Positions 25,401-35,400 of a stretch of DNA of 37,784 bases are shown piece after piece; within the stretch, counting starts at the first letter, position 1; each line of letters begins with the position of its first letter. Both the position numbers and the translations under genes were made by a program. This DNA comes from JAKLKS01 sp964370855 (GTDB lineage: Bacteria; Planctomycetota; JAJSAM01; JAKLKS01): NCBI GenBank assembly GCA_964370855.1, contig CAYJMF010000038.1, positions 1-37,784 on the forward strand. Reading direction: 5' to 3'. The notes below the pieces were generated by a model. It did not search any database, was not told the origin of the DNA, and worked only from the letters and a program-made list of their open reading frames with translations.

Positions 25401-28400
25401 ACTTCCCCGCCGGCTCCGAGGAGTCCATCGGCCGGCAGGAGACCATGGGCGTGGACCAGGGCCTCACGCTGGTCCTGGATCCGAACGGCCTCTACCTCGT
25501 CTCCTGGGGCACGGAGGGCGGGCAGACCTGGTCGGGCTCGACCCTCGGCAACGTGAAGCTCGACGAGACGCTGGTGTTCACCTTCAACCGCGAGGTGGAC
25601 CCGGCCACCGTGGACGGGGCCGTGGGACTGGCGACCCTGCCCGTGACGGTGGGCGGGCGGACGATCCTCGGCGCGTACCAGGCGGACCCGACGGACTACA
25701 CGGTGGTCCGCTTCTTCCCGCAGGTGAACGGCTCGACCAACGGCGTGCTCACCTGGGACGGCTCCGAGGACCCGACGGTGCTGACGCGGGGGGTCTCGGC
25801 GTCGGTGCGGGTGGTCGGCTACCAGGCCGGGACGGACCCGGAGACGGCGTCCATCCTCCGCATCAGGGGGTGGGCCGCGGGCGCCGCGGCCGTGGAGATC
25901 GCGAACCTGCTCGACCTCGACCACGCGCCGGGCATCGCCACCTCCTCGGCGGCGGGGACCTCCGCCTACTTCGCCCGGGGGACGGCCCCGGCGGTGACGT
26001 CGGCGACGCCGGCCGACGGCGCCACGGGCGTGGCCCTGACGTCGGGCCTCAGCGTCCAGTTCGATCTCCCGCTGTGGGCGGAGGGCGTGGACGCGACGAC
26101 GCTCCGCTTCGTGGTGGACCTCGACGGCGACGGCACGGCCGACGCCAACGACTCGGTCATCCCCGGGACCTGCTCCCTGGTGAACACGGTGGGGCCGGCC
26201 GGCGTCCGCAAGGCGGTGGTCACGTTCACGCCGCTCGCCGGCCTCGTCCTGCCGGCCGGCGCGAAGATCCTGGCCGACTTCTCGGCCGTCGTGGCCGGCG
26301 ACGGCACCGCGACGGCGGACACGGGCAGCTCCTTCACGACGGTGCCCGGCGGGGTTTCCACGGCCGTGTTCGCGGAGTCCTTCGACGACGACGTGAACAA
26401 GGACGCCGACGCGACCACGGCGCTCTGGAACGCGACGGGCTTCGCCGGGATGCTGACGGGACTCCGCGACGGCGGGACCGGCGCCGACGGCACGCCCTCG
26501 CCCGACTCCACGGTGGGCAGCGTGCTCACCTTCTCCTCGAAGTCCACCTGGAACTTCACGGGCATGGCCATCCCCGTTGACAAGGTCTGGAGGTTCACGG
26601 GCGGCGGGACGAACTCCCCGGTCAGCATCCTCGTCACCGGGAGCGTGGACATCGCCGGCGTCCTCGACGTCTCCGGGTCCGACGGCATCGGCTCCGAGAG
26701 CCAGCACCCGACCTCCAACTCCTACTCCTACGTCATGGCGTACTCCTCCTCCCAGACGACGGGCACCAACGCCTTCGCCGGCGGTACGGCGGTGGCCGGC
26801 GGCGGGGCAGGGGCCCCGTCGGTCTTCCAGTCCGCGGGCAAGGCGGGGCAGCCCGGCACCGGCGGCACCGCTGCCAGCGCCGGCGGCGGCGCCGCGCAGG
26901 GCTCCTCGTACTCGGGCGGCGGCGGCGGCGCCGGCCACGCCCAGGGCGGTCAGAAGGGCGGCAGGTACTCCGCCACGATCAGCACCTCCTACGGGGACGG
27001 CGGGATCGCCGGCACCTCCTACGGCGGCACGACGTTCTCGACGGGGATCTCCGCGGGCTCCGGCGGCGGTTCCGGCGGTTCCTACAGCTCCGTCACCTAC
27101 TCCTCGCCCTACTACTACCACCGCATCGCCGGCTCCGGCGGCGGCGGCGGCGGCGCGGTGAAGGTCGTCTCCAACGGCTCCTTCACGCTCCGCGGCTCCG
27201 GCGTCATCGACGCCTCCGGCGGCGACGGCGGCAACGGCTGGGCCTACGGCTACGGGGGCAGCGGGGGCGCGGGGTCCGGCGGAAGCGTCTGGGTCATCGC
27301 CGGCGGCGACCTCGCCCTCGGCGGCATCATCGACGTCCGCGGCGGCCGCGGCGGCGAGGTCCTCTACTACAAGGGCTCCTACGCGCAGGGCAGCCCCGTC
27401 CGGTACGGCTCCTTCGGCGGCCACGGCTCCGCGGGCAGGGTGCGCATCGAGGCCCCCAACGTCGGCACGACGACGACGGACTTCGTCGCCGGCGCGGCCT
27501 TCGGCACCATCGCCTCCGCGGACCTCGACGGCGGCTCTGGGACCCTGGGCTCCTTCCCGGTCTCCACGACGGTCAACATCGACACGATCCCCAAGGACGG
27601 CTCCGGCTTCATGAACTTCACGACCATGAACATCCCGTCGGGGACGACGGTCACGCTGACCGGCACCTCCGCGGCGAAGATGCGCTTCACCGGAAACGTC
27701 TCCATCAGCGGCGTCCTCCGGTCCAACGGGAACGTCGGCGCCAACGGCGTCTACACCTCCGGCGCGTCCGCGGCCTACGCGACGATGACGGCGGCCTCCG
27801 GGGGCGCCGGCGGCGGAGCGGGCGGCATCCCGAACTCCTCCGGGTCCAGCACGCTGGCCAACGGCGGGGCGGGCTCCGGTGCGGGCGGCGGCGGCGGCGG
27901 CATCATCGCCTCGGGGTACAACTCCGGGACCACCTACTACTACTACGGCGGGTCCGGCGGGGGCGGCGCCTCCAACCTCCTCAACCTCCGCGGCCGGCCC
28001 GGCGGGAAGATGAAGTACGGCGCGGTCTACTACGGCACCAAGGCCGGCGGCGCGGCCGGGGCCGGGGCCACGGATCCCGGGGCCATGACCCTCTCGAACC
28101 TGACGGGCGGGTCCGGCGGCGGGTCCGGCGCCAACGGCAGGTACGTCAGCTCCTCCAACTACTACAACCAGCAGGCCGGCGGGGGCGGGGGCGGGGGCGG
28201 CGGCATCGGCATCGAGACCGACGGCTCCTTCACCCTGGGCTCCACGGGCCGCATCGAGGTCCTCGGCGGCAAGGGGGGCTTCGGCTACACCTATCCCGGC
28301 GGCGGAGGCGGCGGGGCCTCCGGGGGGAACGTGCTCATCCGGGGCTCGACGGTCACCTTCACCTCCGGGTCGAAGATCGACACCACGGGCGGGGCCGGCG

Positions 28401-28891
28401 AACGGTCCTACCCCAGCAGCCTGTACTACGAGTACGGCAACGACGGCGGGGACGGGGGCATCGGGGCGGTCCGGGTGGAGTCGGTGACGGCGGCGGGCCT
28501 CTTCAACGCCGGCGGGATCCTCGGATACTCGGCCTCCACGGGCTCCCTGACGACGGCCTTCTACGCGACGGGGGACACCGGCGCCACCACCTGGCAGACG
28601 GCGGCCGGGCTGGCCCCGGACTTCCGGTCCCAGGTCATCAACGCCGCGGGCAGCATGGAGGTGCGTCTCGAGGGCGCCATGACGGATCCCGTCACGGGCC
28701 TCCGGAGCACGACCAACACCGGGGCGCAGGACATCAAGGCGACGCCCCTGACGACGGGCCTCGGCGCGCCGGACTCCGCGGACGGGTACAGGTTCTTCAG
28801 GCTGGTCTGGAAGCTCCAGCCGCCCTCCTCGGCCAACGGGTACACCCTGCCTTCGGTCTTCGACACCTCCGTGACCATCGACACCAGGTAG
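22484..28891 (+). CDS. giant Kelch / Big_5 / Gly-rich surface lipoprotein, paralog 2
   Basis: A 2135-aa paralog with lipobox LLVGC, Cys27, and the same domain order: Ig-like region with the calcium-loop-like DVDGDGVIAGSDGD, seven Kelch repeats (about 360-700, ending SAHRDAATVVLNNGRALVIGG), Ig-like segments with DGNGDGQILDIDGE, a Big_5-like domain (about 1166-1272, with DLDGDGTADANDS), Gly-rich region (about 1395-2010) and C-terminal module. Variable Tyr-rich loops sit in a conserved Gly scaffold; for example the loop at 27085-27135 reads YSSVTYSSPYYYHRI. Parts are identical in DNA to paralog 1 (23447-23751) or paralog 3 (25523-25800 and 28466-28636). AGGAGG lies upstream of the ATG. Location should be the outer membrane or cell surface; binding target unknown. 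Confidence 0.86.
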   Translation: MARSPSTRRLSVLAVAALGGAGLLVGCGGGGSGGGSPRPSPGFHLGTPPTVQELETPIGLAGSRGSGADVFVSLNLRDREYNPCSIQVEYGYDVDGDGVIAGSDGDPATTDEYFECTPAANPGDGMTALDSASGRGADHLFIWASGHDLAGIRLVTQDYDYTEQGRLKIGSDGQPLFGNTPGTRLRVRANDDGGANGRWGPWKVGDPFDLNNNSQPALVIEAVGLDGATPNATGAAADENVVLNFRIIDADANAGTDLNAVAVDYAPVAPGADLSDPAVVDALAWLPATTAAGTPDTGLLSEVAPGALNTWTWDSVADVGTVNGDYILRITPFDSKQERGATVMMPERFRLDNYTIFTDAGAALSAPRVGHRATTLLDGRVLVSGGRTTAAGASVSTAEIFYPGIGQTTFGAVAATGSLNTARSWHSQTRLQDDTVLVAGGYDASGNPLSSMELYDPATGAWTTMGVNLGTARARHTAVLLANGDVLFAGGVDGSGALASAAVYHADTDTVTAAGSMTAARHSVTGALLPDGRVLLPGGKDSAGAALASTELFDPAVGTFSAGPAMSSARAEHAVAAMTDGRVLVSGGVGLDTISIYDRRTNTWDNTAPLMSTERAGHTGVLMGDGRILMAGGSNGTAVVGSANLFDPATGGYDAPNGGMLSAHRDAATVVLNNGRALVIGGLDTSGATLADIEIFTPDGGFNYVPTAKILSPQEPQSWAFGALFACRLIDPESDPAKVIFQYSVSGGAWRTCTSKGGAWDDGVADTIAGDVNEGLVDLATTDADSALPIDPVFKNTAGDHLFVWDMAADLSRADYDSVRVRVIPFGAARGVMATSNPFKIAFNTRVIPRFSLFTGSVSGTVDIDYHLQDIDGALPLPDPAGDGARVEFDFGIDGNGDGQILDIDGESWVACTAAPGGDGLGAGYTLATTKAFNPTVGTAGWHVFLWDSVRDLGSPVVGETRSDVILRITPYDFPAGSEESIGRQETMGVDQGLTLVLDPNGLYLVSWGTEGGQTWSGSTLGNVKLDETLVFTFNREVDPATVDGAVGLATLPVTVGGRTILGAYQADPTDYTVVRFFPQVNGSTNGVLTWDGSEDPTVLTRGVSASVRVVGYQAGTDPETASILRIRGWAAGAAAVEIANLLDLDHAPGIATSSAAGTSAYFARGTAPAVTSATPADGATGVALTSGLSVQFDLPLWAEGVDATTLRFVVDLDGDGTADANDSVIPGTCSLVNTVGPAGVRKAVVTFTPLAGLVLPAGAKILADFSAVVAGDGTATADTGSSFTTVPGGVSTAVFAESFDDDVNKDADATTALWNATGFAGMLTGLRDGGTGADGTPSPDSTVGSVLTFSSKSTWNFTGMAIPVDKVWRFTGGGTNSPVSILVTGSVDIAGVLDVSGSDGIGSESQHPTSNSYSYVMAYSSSQTTGTNAFAGGTAVAGGGAGAPSVFQSAGKAGQPGTGGTAASAGGGAAQGSSYSGGGGGAGHAQGGQKGGRYSATISTSYGDGGIAGTSYGGTTFSTGISAGSGGGSGGSYSSVTYSSPYYYHRIAGSGGGGGGAVKVVSNGSFTLRGSGVIDASGGDGGNGWAYGYGGSGGAGSGGSVWVIAGGDLALGGIIDVRGGRGGEVLYYKGSYAQGSPVRYGSFGGHGSAGRVRIEAPNVGTTTTDFVAGAAFGTIASADLDGGSGTLGSFPVSTTVNIDTIPKDGSGFMNFTTMNIPSGTTVTLTGTSAAKMRFTGNVSISGVLRSNGNVGANGVYTSGASAAYATMTAASGGAGGGAGGIPNSSGSSTLANGGAGSGAGGGGGGIIASGYNSGTTYYYYGGSGGGGASNLLNLRGRPGGKMKYGAVYYGTKAGGAAGAGATDPGAMTLSNLTGGSGGGSGANGRYVSSSNYYNQQAGGGGGGGGGIGIETDGSFTLGSTGRIEVLGGKGGFGYTYPGGGGGGASGGNVLIRGSTVTFTSGSKIDTTGGAGERSYPSSLYYEYGNDGGDGGIGAVRVESVTAAGLFNAGGILGYSASTGSLTTAFYATGDTGATTWQTAAGLAPDFRSQVINAAGSMEVRLEGAMTDPVTGLRSTTNTGAQDIKATPLTTGLGAPDSADGYRFFRLVWKLQPPSSANGYTLPSVFDTSVTIDTR

Positions 28892-28911
28892 CCTTGACGG
28901 CGGCAGCGCCC

Positions 28912-28939
28912 CGGGGCCGGCGGGAAACCGCCGGCCCCG
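28912..28939 (+). terminator. GC-rich hairpin after lipoprotein 2
   Basis: A 12-bp stem: GGGGCCGGCGG, loop GAAA, CCGCCGGCCCC plus an outer C-G pair, 20 nt after the stop. The core is the same as that of the hairpin after paralog 1. It is followed by TTGATTC, with no strong T run. Confidence 0.8.
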
Positions 28940-29004
28940 TTGATTCGGGGGGGGAAAGCGGCCTGCGGAGGCTGGCAAAAGGCGTACCCGGCCGGATTTT
29001 CCGT

Positions 29005-29033
29005 TTGACGTCTGTAGGGTCCCGCCGTACAAG
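29005..29033 (+). promoter_or_regulatory. candidate sigma70-type promoter of lipoprotein 3
   Basis: TTGACG (29005-29010), 17-nt spacer, TACAAG (29028-29033), at the same place relative to the gene as the candidate promoter of lipoprotein 2. It predicts a leader of about 370 nt. Confidence 0.5.
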
Positions 29034-29408
29034 TGTCCCCCGGCATCGTGCGGAACTGCGGGTTCCCGGGATGCCTGCGCCGCCGCACCGTGCCCGGGGG
29101 AAGCCGGGGACGGGGAAATTCCGGGGTCGGCACTGCGCGGCCCTGGGGAAATGCCGGACCTAAGAACTTCGGGTCCGCGGAGGGGACTTGGCTTCAGAGC
29201 CACTTCGGTCTGTTTCGCCACGAACGGGTGCGTTCCCTGCGCCCGTGGTCTCTCCAGGTTTCCGTACTCCCTGTCCTCTTCCTGCCTCCCGGGAACGAGC
29301 CGCACGGGGCTCCCCAGCCGGGGATCGCCCTCTCCGTTCCCCACCAGCAACAGCAGTCCGCTCCGGGGTGAATTGCAATCGGCCCCCGCGGACGCCAGGA
29401 GGTAGGAC
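29034..29408 (+). promoter_or_regulatory. long conserved 5' leader of lipoprotein 3
   Basis: No gene is visible. It is patchily similar to the leader of lipoprotein 2, strongest from 29165 for about 70 nt. It ends with CCAGCAA (29344-29350), 23 nt, TGCAATCGGCCC (29374-29385), 23 nt, ATG, with AGGAGG as ribosome site. Confidence 0.65.
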
Positions 29409-32400
29409 ATGGCACACCCGTCCCCGACGCAGAGGTGGTCGATTCTCCCCGTCCTCGCACTGGGAGGCGCGGGCCTCCTCGTAGGCTGCGGCGGCGGAGG
29501 GAGCGGCGGCGGCGTACCCCGCCCCGCGCCGGGCTTCCAGCTCGGCACGGTCCCCACTGTCCAGAAGCTCGAGACTCCCCTCGGGCTCGCCGGATCCAGG
29601 GGCTCGGGTGAGGACGTGTTCGTGGCCTTCAACCTGAAGGACCGCGAGTACAACCCCGCCTCCATCCAGCTGGAGTACGGCTACGACGTCAACGGGGACG
29701 GCCAGATCACCGGGTCCGATGGCAATCCGACGGCCACGGACGAGTACTTCGAGTGCACCGCGTCGGCCAATCCCGGCGACGGGCTGGCGGCGCTGGACAC
29801 GGCCACGGGGAGGGGTGCGGACCACCTCTTCATCTGGGCCTCGGGGCAGGACCTCCCCGGCGCCCGCTTCGTGACCCAGGACTACGACTACACGGAGCAG
29901 GGCCGGCTCAAGATCGGATCCGACGGCCAGCCGCTCTTCGGGAACACCCCCGGGATCCGGCTGCGCATGCGCGCCAACGACGACGAGGGGGCGCAGAACC
30001 GGTGGGGCGAGTGGAAGACCACGAACCCCTTCGACCTCAACAACAACAGCCAGCCCGCTCTGGCCATCGAGCCCGTGGGCCTCAACGGCGTGACCCCCAA
30101 TCCGACGGGGACGGCGGCGGACGAGGACGTGGTCCTCAACTTCCGCATCATCGACGCCGACGCGAACGCCGGGACCGACCTCTGCGCGGTGGCCGTGGAC
30201 TACGCCCCCGTGGCCCCCGGGGCCGACCTTTCCGACCCGGTGGTGGTGGACGCGCTGGTGTGGCTGCCGGCGACGACGGCGGCGGGCACGCCGGACACGG
30301 GCCTGCTCTCCGAGGTGACGCCGGGCGCGCTGAACACCTGGACCTGGGACTCCGTCGCGGACGTGGGGACGGTGAACGGGGACTACATCCTCCGCATCAC
30401 CCCCTTCGACAGCAAGCAGGAGCGCGGCGCGACGGTGATGATGCCGGAGCGCTTCCGCCTCGACAACTACACCATCTTCACGGACGCCGGGGCGGCCCTC
30501 TCCGCCCCCCGCGTCGGACACCGCGCCACGACGCTGCTGGACGGGCGCGTGCTCGTCTCCGGGGGCCGGACGACGGCGGCCGGCGCCTCGGTCTCGACGG
30601 CGGAGATCTTCTTCCCCGGCATCGGCCAGACGACCTACGGCGCGGTGGCGGCGACGGGCTCCCTGAACACGGCCCGGTCCTGGCATTCGCAGACGCGGCT
30701 CCAGGACGACACGGTGCTGGTGGCGGGGGGCTACGACGCCTCCGGGAACCCGCTGTCGAGCATGGAGCTCTACGACCCGGCGACGGGCACGTGGACGACG
30801 ATGGGCGTGAACCTGGGATCGGCCCGGGCGCGGCACACGGCGGTGCTCCTGGCCAACGGCGACGTGCTGTTCGCCGGCGGCGTGGACGGGACCGGCGCCC
30901 TCTCCTCGGCGGTCGTCTACCACGTCGACACGAACACCGTCACGGGGACGGGCGCGATGACGGCGGCCCGGCACTCGGCCTCCGGCGCCCTCCTGCCCAA
31001 CGGGAAGGTGCTCATCCCCGGCGGGAAGGACTTCGGCGGGACGGCCCTCTCCTCGGCGGAGCTCTTCGACCCCGTGGCGGCCACCTTCGCCGCGGGCCCG
31101 GCGATGTCCTCGGCCCGCGCGGAGCACGCCGTGGCCTCCATGACCGACGGCCGGGTGCTGGTCTCCGGCGGGGTCGGCCTCGACACCGTCGCCATCTACG
31201 ACGCCCGGACGAACTCCTGGGACAACTCCGCCCCGGCGATGTCGACGGTGCGGGCGGGCCACGCGGGCGTGCTGATGGGTGACGGCCGCATCCTCCTGGC
31301 CGGCGGCTCCGACGGAACCGCGGTGGTGGGCTCCGCCGACCTCTACGATCCGGCCACGGGCACCTACGACGCGCCCAACGGCGGGATGGTCTCCGCCCAC
31401 AGGGACGCGGCCACGGTGGTCCTGAACAACGGGCGCGCCCTCGTCGTGGGCGGCCTCGACACCGCCGGCGCGACCCTCGCGGACATCGAGATCTTCACCC
31501 CCGACGGCGGCTTCAACTACGTGCCGACGGCCAAGATCCTCACCCCCGCGGAGCCCCAGTCCTGGGCCTTCGGGGCGCTCTTCTCCTACCGCCTCATCGA
31601 CCCCGAGTCCGACCCCGCCAAGGTGATCTTCCAGTATTCCATCTCCGGCGGCGTGTGGAAGACCTGCACCTCCAAGGGCGGGGCCTGGGACGACGGCATC
31701 GCGGACACCATCGCCGGCGACGTCAACGAGGGCCTCGTGGACCTCGCGACGGCGGACGCCGACTCGGCGCTGCCCATCGACCCGGTCTTCAAGAACACCG
31801 CCGGCGACCACCTCTTCGTGTGGGACATGGCCTCCGACATCGTCCGCGCCGACTACGACTCCGTCCGGGTGCGGGCCATCCCCTTCGGGGCGGGCCGCGG
31901 CACCGTGGCGACCTCCAACTCCTTCAAGATCGCCTTCAACACGCGGGTCATCCCGCGCTTCAACGCCTTCGGGGCCTCCGTCTCGGGCACCGTGGCCATC
32001 GATTACCACCTGCAGGACATCGACGGCACCCTGCCCCTGCCCGATCCGAACGGCGACGGGGCGCGGGTGGAGTTCGAGTACGCCATCGACCTCAACGGCG
32101 ACAAGCAGATCCTGGACGCCGACGGCGAGTCCTGGACGGCCTGCACGGCGGCCCCCGGCGGCGACGGGCTCGGCGCGGGCTACACGCTGGCGTCGGCGAA
32201 GGCCTTCGACGCCACGGTGGGGACGCTGGGCTGGCACGAGTTCCTCTGGGACAGCGTCCGCGACATCGGTTCGCCCGTCGTCGGCGAGACCCGGTCCGAC
32301 GTGATCCTGCGCATCACCCCCTACGACTTCCCCGGCGGCGCCGAGGAGACCAAGGGCCGCCAGGAGACCATGGGCGTGGACCAGGGCCTCACGGTGATCC

Positions 32401-35400
32401 TGGATCCGAACGGCCTCTACCTCGTCTCCTGGGGAACGGAGGGTGGCCAGACCTGGTCGGGCTCGACCCTCGGCAACGTGAAGCTCGACGAGACGCTGGT
32501 GTTCACCTTCAACCGCGAGGTGGACCCGGCCACCGTGGACGGGGCCGTGGGACTGGCGACCCTGCCCGTGACGGTGGGCGGGCGGACGATCCTCGGCGCG
32601 TACCAGGCGGACCCGACGGACTACACGGTGGTCCGCTTCTTCCCGCAGGTGAACGGCTCGACCAACGGCGTGCTCACCTGGGACGGCTCCGAGGACCCGA
32701 CGGTGCTGACGCGGGGGGTCTCGGCTTCGGTGCGGGTGGTCGGCTACCAGGCCGGTACGGACCCGGAGACGGCGGACATCCTCCGCATCAAGGGGTGGGC
32801 CGCGGGAGCGGCGGCCGTGGACATCGCGAACCTGCTCGACCTCGACCACGCGCCGGGCATCACCACCTCCTCGGCGGCGGGCTCCGGCGCCTACTTCGTC
32901 CGGGGGACGGCCCCGGCGGTGACGTCGGCGACTCCGGCCGACGGCTCCGTGGACGCGGCCCTCACGACCGGTTTCTCCATCGAGTTCGACCTCCCGCTGT
33001 GGGCGGAGGGCGTGGACGCGACGACGCTCCGCTTCGTGGTGGACCTCGACGGCGACGGCACGGCGGACGCGAACGACTCGATCATCCCCGGGGAGTATTC
33101 CCTGGTGAACACGGTGGGGCCCGCGGGCACGCGCAAGGCGGTCGTCACCTTCTCCCCGCTCTCCGGTCTCAACCTGCCGGCGGGGGCGAAGATCCTCGCC
33201 GACTTCTCGGCCGTGATGGCCGGTGACGGCACGGCCCCGTCCACCACGACGTCCTCCTTCACGACGGTGGCCGGCGCGACGGCCACGGCCTCCTTCTCGG
33301 AGTCCTTCGACAACGACACGAACAAGGACACCACGGCGACCACGGCGCTGTGGAACGCGACGGGCTTCACGGGGATGCTGACGGGGCTCCGCGACGGCGG
33401 CACCGGCGCGGACGGCACGCCCTCGGCGGACAGCACCGTGGGCAACGTGCTCACCTTCTCCTCGAAGTCGACCTGGAACTTCACCAGCCTGACCATCCCG
33501 AGCACCAAGACCTGGCGGTTCACGGGCACCGGGGCCAACGCGGCGGTCAACATCCTCGTCACCGGGGACGTGGACATCGCCGGCATCCTCGACGTCTCCG
33601 GGGGCGACGGCATCGGCACCGAGAACCAGCACACCACCTCCGCCTCCTACGTCTACACCATGAAGTACTCCGGCTACCAGTCGACGGGCGCCAACGCCTT
33701 CGCGGGCGGTGCGGCCGTCGCCGGCGGCGGGGCGGGAGCGGCCTCCGTCTTCCAGTCCGCGGGCAAGGCGGGCACCGCCGGCGTCGGCGGCGTCGCGACC
33801 AGCGCCGGCGGGGCCGGCGCCAAGGGCGGCTCCTACCAGGGCGGCGGCGGCGGCGCCGGCCACGCCCAGGCAGGGCAGGCCGGAGGCAAGTACTCGAGTT
33901 CCACCAGCTCCAGCTACGGGAACGGCGGGGTCGCCGGCAACTCCTACGGCTCCACGACCTTCTCGACGGGGATCACCGCCGGCTCCGGCGGCGGCTCCGG
34001 CGGCTCCTGGGGCAGCGTCTACTACTCCTACGACTCCAACGGGTACTACTACTTCCACACCGTCGGCGGCTCCGGCGGCGGCGGCGGCGGCGCGGTGAAG
34101 GTCGTCAGCAACGGGGCCTTCACGCTCCGCGGCTCCGGCGTCATCGACGCCTCCGGCGGCGACGGCGGCAACGGCTGGGCCTACGGCTACGGCGGCGGCG
34201 GCGGGGCCGGCTCCGGCGGCGGCGTCTGGGTCATCGCCGGCGGCAATCTCACCCTCGGCGGCATCATCGACATCAGCGGCGGCCGCGGCGGCGAGGTCCT
34301 CTACTACAAGGGCTCCTACGCGCAGAGCAGCCCCACGCGCTACGGCTCCTTCGGCGGCCACGCCTCGGCGGGCCGGGTGCGCATCGAGGCCCCCAACATC
34401 GGCGCGACGACGACCAACATCGTCGCCGGCGCGGCCTTCAACACCATCGCCTCCGGGGCCCTCAACGGCGGGTCCGGGACCCTCGGCTCCTTCCCCGTCT
34501 CCTCGACGGTCAACATCGACTCCATCCCCAAGGACGGCAGCGGCTTCATGAACTTCTCCACCATGAACATCCCCTCCGGGACGACGGTCACCCTGGCGGG
34601 GAACTCCGCCGCCAAGATGCGCTTCACGGGCAACGTGGCCATCAGCGGCGTCCTGCGGTCCAACGGCGGAGCCGGCGGCAACGGCGTCTACACCGGCGGC
34701 GGCGGGGCGTCCTTCGGGTCGATTTCCGGCGGAACGGCCGGCGTCGGCGGAGGGATCGGCGGCGTGCCCAACTCCTCCGGCTCCTCGACTCTCACGAACG
34801 GCGGGGCGGGAGCCGGCTCCGGCGGCGGCGCGGGCGGCCTCAAGTCGGGTCTCTACCAGCCCTACAGCTGGGCGAAGTACTACTACGGCGGGTCCGGCGG
34901 CGGCGGCGGCTCCGGCCTCCTCAACCGCCTGGGCCGCCCCGGCGGGAAGATGAAGTACTACGGTGCCTACTATCGTTCCAACAACGGCGGCTCCGCGGGG
35001 CCCGGCGTCACGGATCCCGAGGCCATGACCCTCTCGAACCTCAAGGGCGGCTCCGGCGGCGGCTCCGGCGCCAACGGGCAGTACATCTCCTCCTCGACCT
35101 GGTACCAGAACTACCAGGCCGGCGCGGGCGGCGGGGCGGGCGGCGGCATCGGCATCGAGACTTCCGGCACCTTCACCATGGGCTCCGCGAGCCGCATCGA
35201 GGTCATGGGAGGCAAGGGCGGCATCGGCTACTCCGGCTACGGCGGCGGCGGCGGCGGCGCCTCCGGCGGCAACGTCCTCATCCGGGCCTCGTCGGTCACG
35301 TTCACCTCGGGGTCGAAGATCGACACCACGGGCGGCGCCGGAGAGAAGTCCTACAGCACCATCAACTACGACTACGGCAACAACGGGGGCGACGGCGGTC

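Noticed and set aside
22076..29665. 2529-aa open frame on the minus strand across the second lipoprotein
   Set aside because: It runs antisense to a clear lipoprotein, is Arg/Gly/Val-low-complexity and spans the leaders on both sides; long antisense frames are expected at this GC.
19740..35400. Diversity-generating retroelement acting on the loops
   Set aside because: No reverse transcriptase, template repeat or adenine-biased variation is visible in the window; gene conversion fits better.
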